A DNA stretch of 9,633 bases. Origin: Microcaldota archaeon (GTDB lineage Archaea; Micrarchaeota; Micrarchaeia; Micrarchaeales; Micrarchaeaceae). Below the pieces are notes generated by a model that made no database searches, was not told the origin of the DNA, and saw only the letters and a program-made list of their open reading frames with translations. The position numbers and the translations under genes were made by a program. This document shows, in pieces, positions 5,522 to 9,633 of this stretch; the first letter of the stretch is position 1; every line of letters starts with the position of its first letter. The stretch spans positions 1 to 9,633 of the forward strand of contig JASHUQ010000024.1 in assembly GCA_030039935.1 (NCBI GenBank), read 5' to 3'.

Positions 5522-7822
5522 ACGATCACTGAAATAGAGCTTCATAACTGGAAGACGCATCAGGATACGAGGCTTTCATTCAAGAAAGGAGTGAATGTGC
5601 TAATCGGGGTAATGGGAGCGGGAAAGAGCTCGGTAATGGACGCCATATCGTTTGGACTATTCGGTACATTCCCAGCGCTGAGCCATAAGAGGGTGAAGCT
5701 TGACAACCTTATAAAGAACAGGCCTTCAAGGGAAAAGAGCGCGGAAGTCAGGATATCATTCCAAGTGGGCCATGACAGGTATACAGTCACTAGAGCGCTT
5801 ACAGATTCTGGAAGCACAACAGCAAAGCTTGAGAAGAACGGATCTTATCTGCAAGCGCAGCCGATACGCGTAAATGAGGAGATATCATCAATCCTAAAGC
5901 TCGACTATGACACTTTCTCAAGAGCGGTATACTCGGAACAGAATGGGCTTGACTATTTCCTCAACATTGCAAAAAGCGAGAGGAAGAAGCAGATTGACAA
6001 CATGCTCGGCCTAGACCAGTTTGCAACGGCAGAGGAGAATTGCACATCTCTTATAAACAGCATAAAATCAATGGTGAGCGACAGCGAATCTCTTCTTGGA
6101 AAAATGGATACAGACTCATTGAGAAAGAGCCTTGAAAAGGCGTCGTTGGAAAGGAAAAAGGTAAATGACGAGCAAGAGGAACTGCAGAAAAGGGAGAAAA
6201 AAGAAAAGGAAAAGATAAATGAGATAAAGTCGTTGCTGGAAAAGCAGAAAGGGCTTTACAGCAAACGAGAGGCCATTGCAAAAGAGATAGTAGACATAAA
6301 AAGCAGGATAAAGACATTGGGTGACGAGATTGAAAAAATACAGAAATTGGGAATAAGGCATAACGTTGCCTCTGAATACGATGAAAAAGTTGCAACAGAA
6401 AAGGAACTTGTAAAGAAGCTTGGGGAATTGAAAAAGATTGAAAGAGAATCGACAAAACAGCTTGCTGACATGCAGGCATTGCATGAGCAAACAAAGAAAA
6501 GAATCCTCGATCGTAATAAAAAAATTGAGGAATTGAAAGGCAGGGATGAAGGCTCTCTTGGCAGAAAGGTTGAAGAGGAGACAAGGCTCCTAAATGCGAT
6601 ATTTGGAGAAGAGTCTGCTAACAAGAGCAAGATATCAGATATACAAGAGTGGATAAAAGAGCTCGGCAAGCACATTAGCAAATGCCCCATATGCGAAAGA
6701 GAGCTCGATGAGGAATCAAGAAAAAGACTTTTTGAGAGCAAGAGCGAGCTTGTCAAGAAACTTGAAGAGGAAACAAGAAGGCTGCACAAATCTGCAGAGG
6801 AGAAGGGCGAATTGATAAAGAGGCTGACCAATGAGTACAATTCGGTGCTTTTGCTTAGCAAGCAACTAAATGAATACTCTGGCCTTGACGAAATGGAAAA
6901 GGAGCAAAACGCAAAACTGCTTTCAAAGAAAAAAGAGCACGAATCTAATGTTGAATCCTATGAGAAATGCCAGAAGGATCACGATTCAATAATAGTAATC
7001 ATTCAAAAATTGAAATTGGAAATGGATTCTGCGAAAAGAAAGGAGGAATACGAATCAGATGTCAAAAAGTATTCAAATATGGTTGAACAGAAGATCAAAG
7101 AGCACGATTCAATAGAAATAGATCAAAAAGGAATAGATGCTCTTCAGGAATCGTTTGCAAGACAGAGCGCAGTTCTCAGCGATATAAGCTCAAATATATC
7201 GAGCAATACAAAATACATAATTAATGTGGACTCGCAAATAAGCGACCTTGTAAAACAGATAGACAATATCAAGTCTCTGGAGCAGAGGATGGAGCAAAGA
7301 AGGGCTTATGTGAGCAATCTAAATAAGTTCAAGTCTGCGCTTGTAGAAACAGAGGTATTCCTTAGAAACAGGCTTGTCCAGTCAATAAACAATCTTTTGC
7401 AAAGCATATGGCCAGAGATATATCCATATTCGGATTACAGCAGATTGAGGCTGAGCGCAAAGCCCGATGACTACTCTCTTGAAGCCGATGTTGGACTCAA
7501 TGGAAGCGATGAATGGATACAGATTGATGCTGTGGCAAGCGGCGGGGAAAGAAACATTGCCTGCCTTGCAATGAGGATATCGCTTGCAATGGTCATTGTG
7601 CCAAACCTGAGATGGCTTATTCTTGATGAGCCTACTCATAATGTTGATTCAAACGGAATATCAAAGCTGATAAGCGTGCTTAGCGACTCTCTTCCAAAAG
7701 TTGTAGACCAGGTTTTCATAATAACCCATGATGAGAACCTGAAACAGATATCAGAGGCAAAGGTCTACCAATTTGACAGAGATAAGAATTCTGGAGGATC
7801 GACAATAGCAAATGAACTCTGA
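5522..7822 (+). CDS. rad50: Rad50 double-strand-break repair ATPase; start codon destroyed by the TnpB insertion
   Basis: Rad50 is the SMC-like ATPase that, with nuclease Mre11, tethers and processes DNA ends. Counting from codon 5522 gives 766 residues: Walker A GVMGAGKSS (29-37); Q-loop around Q140 (YSEQNGLDYF); a heptad-rich, Lys/Glu coiled coil on both sides of the zinc hook CPIC (388-391); signature ASGGE (S673); Walker B LILDEP (D702, E703); H-loop ITHDE (H736). All ATPase motifs are present, with Met replacing the usual Asn in Walker A. The frame is open back to a TAG at 5498 but has no ATG, GTG or TTG before GTG 5591, which would drop the first beta-strand (residues 1-23). The codon at the normal Met position is ACG, five bases after AGGAGG. 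It may be translated from this near-cognate codon, or be a 5'-damaged gene. Mre11 is not in the window. Confidence 0.9.
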   Translation, partial: TITEIELHNWKTHQDTRLSFKKGVNVLIGVMGAGKSSVMDAISFGLFGTFPALSHKRVKLDNLIKNRPSREKSAEVRISFQVGHDRYTVTRALTDSGSTTAKLEKNGSYLQAQPIRVNEEISSILKLDYDTFSRAVYSEQNGLDYFLNIAKSERKKQIDNMLGLDQFATAEENCTSLINSIKSMVSDSESLLGKMDTDSLRKSLEKASLERKKVNDEQEELQKREKKEKEKINEIKSLLEKQKGLYSKREAIAKEIVDIKSRIKTLGDEIEKIQKLGIRHNVASEYDEKVATEKELVKKLGELKKIERESTKQLADMQALHEQTKKRILDRNKKIEELKGRDEGSLGRKVEEETRLLNAIFGEESANKSKISDIQEWIKELGKHISKCPICERELDEESRKRLFESKSELVKKLEEETRRLHKSAEEKGELIKRLTNEYNSVLLLSKQLNEYSGLDEMEKEQNAKLLSKKKEHESNVESYEKCQKDHDSIIVIIQKLKLEMDSAKRKEEYESDVKKYSNMVEQKIKEHDSIEIDQKGIDALQESFARQSAVLSDISSNISSNTKYIINVDSQISDLVKQIDNIKSLEQRMEQRRAYVSNLNKFKSALVETEVFLRNRLVQSINNLLQSIWPEIYPYSDYSRLRLSAKPDDYSLEADVGLNGSDEWIQIDAVASGGERNIACLAMRISLAMVIVPNLRWLILDEPTHNVDSNGISKLISVLSDSLPKVVDQVFIITHDENLKQISEAKVYQFDRDKNSGGSTIANEL

Positions 7823-7834
7823 TTCATGAATCAG
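7819..7834. repeat. 16-base perfect palindrome between convergent rad50 and the 164-aa gene
   Basis: CTGATTCATGAATCAG is its own reverse complement. It includes the rad50 stop TGA (7820-7822) and ends two bases before the stop of the convergent gene (7836). It could fold as a stem in both transcripts or bind a dimeric protein. No long T run follows on the + strand, though TATCTTCTTAATAT comes close behind. Confidence 0.6.
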
Positions 7835-7835
7835 G

Positions 7836-8330
7836 CTATCTTCTTAATATCAAAGCAATTCTGGCGATGGCGACATAGCCGATTGTATGCCAATCATCAG
7901 CATCAATGAACGCTGTGTGGCCATAGCCGCTCCAGATGCGCAATGCTACAGGATGGCCCTCTTTTGCTGCCTTTTGAGCATCTTCGCTCCAACGCAGCAC
8001 CTCATCAAATCTGTCTTGTCTAATAAGCCTAATTGCTTCCTTTTCTTTTATTGGCTTGTATTCTATCCTTCCATCTCTTTTGCGTATAATCCTGTTCCAT
8101 CCTACGATTTCTGGCACATTTATTGGTTCTAAAGCTACAAAATACCATTTTAATGCTGCATCTTGCAGCTTTGGTATATCAGCAATAACTCTATCAAAAT
8201 AAGAAAGCTCGCCTCCCAAAGTTCTCGCAGTTTCACGAGCATTCGCAAGGGTCGTTGTTGGTTGTTCTGGTATCTCTAACTGTCCCTCTTGTCTCTCATG
8301 TCTTTGTGCTGGCATTGTGACTTGCGGCAT
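7836..8330 (-). CDS. Uncharacterised 164-residue soluble protein
   Basis: I do not recognise this family. The protein has no signal peptide and no convincing membrane helix. The first 35 residues are polar, with Gln, Glu, Pro and Thr, and look disordered. The rest is a mixed alpha/beta type, with a KWYFVALEPINVPEIVGWNRI segment (about 62-82), a charged helical part (EKEAIRLIRQDRFDEVLRW) and an aromatic C-terminus containing WSGYGHTAFIDADDWHT. The conserved-looking Trp, His and Asp there might form a ligand site, but this is speculation. It is likely a real gene: it has a good TATA box 35 bases upstream, an ATG start, no competing frame of note, and it neatly fills the space between rad50 and ftsZ with a stop 14 bases from the rad50 stop. 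Confidence 0.75.
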   Translation of the reverse strand: MPQVTMPAQRHERQEGQLEIPEQPTTTLANARETARTLGGELSYFDRVIADIPKLQDAALKWYFVALEPINVPEIVGWNRIIRKRDGRIEYKPIKEKEAIRLIRQDRFDEVLRWSEDAQKAAKEGHPVALRIWSGYGHTAFIDADDWHTIGYVAIARIALILRR

Positions 8331-8359
8331 TTAATCACTGTAATATATGTGCTTTGCCA

Positions 8360-8370
8360 AATATTTATAG
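8360..8370 (-). promoter_or_regulatory. TATA box of the 164-aa gene
   Basis: On the minus strand this reads CTATAAATATT, centred about 35 bases before the ATG at 8330. The expected transcript start is about 8339, giving a leader of roughly nine bases. The same spacing is seen for ftsZ. Confidence 0.55.
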
Positions 8371-8383
8371 TTTACTTTTTAGC

Positions 8384-8396
8384 AAAGGAAAAAGGG
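8384..8396 (-). terminator. T-rich tract after ftsZ
   Basis: Read on the minus strand, CCCTTTTTCCTTT follows the ftsZ stop by about 17 bases. It is preceded by a small AGCA…TGCT stem (8400-8412). This suits archaeal T-tract termination and separates ftsZ from the independently promoted gene downstream. Confidence 0.4.
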
Positions 8397-8412
8397 TTGC
8401 AGCAGTTTTTGC

Positions 8413-9456
8413 TCAGAGCTCTCCAAGGCCATAAGATGTAGATTCCTGCTCTCCTTTTGCGCTTCCCATTACAGAAGGACTCTTTATTCCAGTGAATATC
8501 GCAATTACCTCTATTTTTCCGTTGTAATTCGGGTCTATCCTTGCTCCCCACAAAACATTCGCATTTGGAGCTGTAAGGTCTGTAAGTCTTCTTCCAACCT
8601 CGTTCGCCTCTCCCAGTGTCATGTCCTCTCCTCCAGTTATGTGAATAAGAACGCCTGTTGCTCCCTCATAATCGACATCGAGCAGCTTGTTCTTCAATGT
8701 GTCTTGTATAACATCATCTACCTTTGACTGCCCTTTCCCCTCTCCAACGCTTATCATCGCAAGCCCTCCGCTGTTCATTATCGCCTTTACATCAGAAAAA
8801 TCAAGGTTTATTAGGCTTGGGGTGTTTATCGTCTCTGTAATCCCCCTAACAGCTCTTGATGTAACCTCATCAGCAACCTTGAAAGCCTGCTCCAATGCAA
8901 GGTTTGGATAAAGTTCAACAAGCCTCTGGTTGTCTATTACAATAAGGGTGTCTATGTTCTTTCTTAGAGACTCTATTCCCCTCCTTGCAACATCTATTCT
9001 CACTCTTTCAAGAGAGAATGGAAATGTCACTATTCCTATGACTATTGCTCCAGTCCTCTTCACTATCTCTGCTACTACTGGAGCTGCACCTGTTCCTGTT
9101 CCTCCTCCCATACCAGCAGCTATGAAAACAAGATTGTAATTGTCGAGCATTGATTCAAGTTCGTTCCTTGAGTACTGCGCAGCCTTGTTTGCAACTTCCG
9201 GAAAACCTCCAGCTCCCAATCCCTTTGTAAGAGGCCCTCCGATGAGCACTCTTCTTACACTGCTATCCAGAGTATTGAGGTGCTTTCCATCAGTGTTTAT
9301 TGCCATTAGTGTTGCTCCCTTGACCCCCATTCTGCTTAGCCTTTGTATTGTGTTGCTTCCCCCTCCTCCAATTCCGCATACGGCTATTCTTGCTGTGAAC
9401 AGGTCGTCTTCGCTTGGCTTTGTCGCAGCGTTTAGCGCGCTGTCAACCAACTCCAT
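8413..9456 (-). CDS. ftsZ: Cell-division GTPase FtsZ
   Basis: FtsZ is the tubulin-like GTPase that polymerises into the cytoplasmic ring at mid-cell. The 347-residue protein shows the N-terminal glycine-rich loop [11 protein letters not shown] (27-37), AINTD (52-56), and the tubulin signature [10 protein letters not shown] (117-126). The T7 synergy loop NLDFSD (N217, D219, D222) supplies the catalytic acid residues for GTP hydrolysis. The C-terminal domain includes the [15 protein letters not shown] stretch. The tail after the globular domain is short, about 20 residues ending STSYGLGEL, probably the binding peptide for a membrane tether, but this is inference. The length is close to the usual 350-390. 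The start is an ATG with no Shine-Dalgarno and a TATA box 35 bases upstream. All key residues are intact. In archaea with two ftsZ genes the subtype cannot be told here. Confidence 0.97.
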   Translation of the reverse strand: MELVDSALNAATKPSEDDLFTARIAVCGIGGGGSNTIQRLSRMGVKGATLMAINTDGKHLNTLDSSVRRVLIGGPLTKGLGAGGFPEVANKAAQYSRNELESMLDNYNLVFIAAGMGGGTGTGAAPVVAEIVKRTGAIVIGIVTFPFSLERVRIDVARRGIESLRKNIDTLIVIDNQRLVELYPNLALEQAFKVADEVTSRAVRGITETINTPSLINLDFSDVKAIMNSGGLAMISVGEGKGQSKVDDVIQDTLKNKLLDVDYEGATGVLIHITGGEDMTLGEANEVGRRLTDLTAPNANVLWGARIDPNYNGKIEVIAIFTGIKSPSVMGSAKGEQESTSYGLGEL

Positions 9457-9485
9457 TTTAACACTGAAAAGCTCTTCTCAAGGAA

Positions 9486-9496
9486 GTTATAAATAG
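9486..9496 (-). promoter_or_regulatory. TATA box of ftsZ
   Basis: On the minus strand this reads CTATTTATAAC, centred about 35 bases before the ftsZ ATG at 9456, within the 76-base gap after the upstream gene. The leader would be about nine bases and has no Shine-Dalgarno. Confidence 0.55.
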
Positions 9497-9532
9497 ATTA
9501 TGAATTCTTATCAGAGCCAGCGCAATCGAATG

Positions 9533-9633
9533 CTATCTTCTCAAGTTGCCAAGAGGTTTTGATTCAGCAATCCTTCCAACAACCTCTCCGAATGCCCTTC
9601 TTATAGATTCCTGGTGGCTTTCAGGTATTGACA
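9533..9633 (-). CDS. C-terminal 32 codons of an unrecognised gene (5' end outside window)
   Basis: On the minus strand a frame open from the window edge (first whole codon at 9631) runs 32 codons to TAG at 9533-9535. It reads SIPESHQESIRRAFGEV and then VGRIAESKPLGNLRR. The other two minus-strand frames stop quickly, and the amphipathic, basic composition is protein-like. It would end 76 bases before ftsZ, in the same direction. The fragment is too short for me to name a family. Confidence 0.5.
   Translation of the reverse strand, partial: SIPESHQESIRRAFGEVVGRIAESKPLGNLRR

Larger units (their letters stand above)
4211..5524 (+). mobile_element. TnpA-less IS200/IS605-type (IS1341-like) element inserted in the rad50 start codon
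   Basis: The element is about 1314 bp. It contains one gene (tnpB), an imperfect inverted repeat near the left end (4222-4228 with 4253-4259) and a bulged hairpin near the right end (5495-5513). Each structure lies about 11 bases inside the proposed tip. The ends were set by reconstruction: joining base 4210 to 5525 recreates ATG ATC ACT GAA, the expected Rad50 start, overlapping the aEF-1B stop. Because GA is shared by both junctions, the ends could shift by one base either way (4210-5523, 4211-5524 or 4212-5525). There is no target duplication, as usual for this family. No tnpA (Y1 HUH transposase) is present, so movement would need one in trans. Its base composition is visibly richer in A+T than the neighbouring genes, consistent with transfer. 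Confidence 0.85.
5371..5524 (+). ncRNA. Probable omega/re-RNA scaffold of TnpB (5' limit uncertain)
   Basis: In characterised TnpB elements the guide RNA comes from the 3' end of tnpB through the right end, with the guide read from the flanking host DNA. Here that stretch is structured: CTGCG-GGGCA-CGCAG (5371-5385, 5 bp); a 13-bp stem at 5461-5473 with 5478-5490 (two G-U pairs, loop ATCA); and the right-end hairpin 5495-5513. It is also less AT-rich at 5370-5412 than the rest of the element. The RNA would pass into host sequence at about 5525, making the first bases of rad50 (ATCACTGAAATAGAGC…) the guide. Its 5' end and any processing are unknown. The assignment rests on position, structure and family knowledge. 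Confidence 0.6.

Noticed and set aside
6051..6861. Long minus-strand frames opposite rad50, rich in Ser, Leu and Phe
   Set aside because: They mirror the Lys/Glu-rich coiled-coil codons of Rad50 and show no protein-like motif or promoter.
5591..7822. Rad50 as a normal gene starting at GTG 5591
   Set aside because: This start would remove 23 residues that match the expected Rad50 N-terminus (ITEIELHNWKTH…). The frame upstream is clearly coding back to the element's right end.
8687..9496. Plus-strand open frames opposite ftsZ
   Set aside because: They are antisense to a clear FtsZ with all its motifs and have low-complexity Ser/Pro/Ile composition.

Overview
The window is archaeal. It carries an MCM helicase, a presenilin-type GxGD membrane protease, an archaeal Lon-like (S16) ectoprotease, the small 'FEGP' zinc-ribbon protein next to translation factor aEF-1B, Rad50 and FtsZ. 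Promoters look archaeal (TATA boxes about 27-35 nt before start codons, so leaderless or very short leaders). A DPANN lineage such as Micrarchaeota/ARMAN, or a small euryarchaeon, would fit, but the lineage is an inference and cannot be fixed from this window.

Layout. Bases 1-1832 (+): the C-terminal part of MCM, then five bases later the presenilin-like protease. Bases 1900-3747 (+): a secreted, membrane-anchored S16 protease with its own TATA box. Bases 3805-4211 (+): a 52-codon zinc-ribbon gene with a TTG start, overlapping the aEF-1B gene in TAATG. Bases 4211-5524 (+): a TnpA-less IS200/IS605-type element with an intact TnpB, terminal hairpins and a probable right-end (omega/re) RNA. Bases 5525-7822 (+): Rad50, lacking a normal start codon. 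Bases 7836-9456 (-): an unrecognised 164-aa gene and ftsZ, each with its own TATA box. Bases 9533-9633 (-): the last 32 codons of an unrecognised gene.

Central observation. The TnpB element sits exactly in the start codon of rad50. Removing it joins the end of the aEF-1B gene (…CTGATATG) to ATCACTGAAATAGAG… and recreates ATG-ATC-ACT-GAA (M-I-T-E-I-E-L…), the expected Rad50 N-terminus. The recreated start overlaps the aEF-1B stop codon in ATGA. The ancestral operon was therefore zinc ribbon - aEF-1B - rad50, tightly coupled by overlapping codons. The insertion leaves no target duplication, as expected for this IS family. In the current arrangement rad50 has no ATG, GTG or TTG in frame before residue 24. 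It has an ACG (5522-5524) five bases after an AGGAGG that belongs to the right end of the element. By the known TnpB mechanism, the guide carried by this copy would be the first bases of rad50 itself, so it would target uninterrupted rad50 alleles, that is, the gene for a double-strand-break repair factor.

No stretch over 300 bases lacks a gene. No tRNA, rRNA or CRISPR array was seen.
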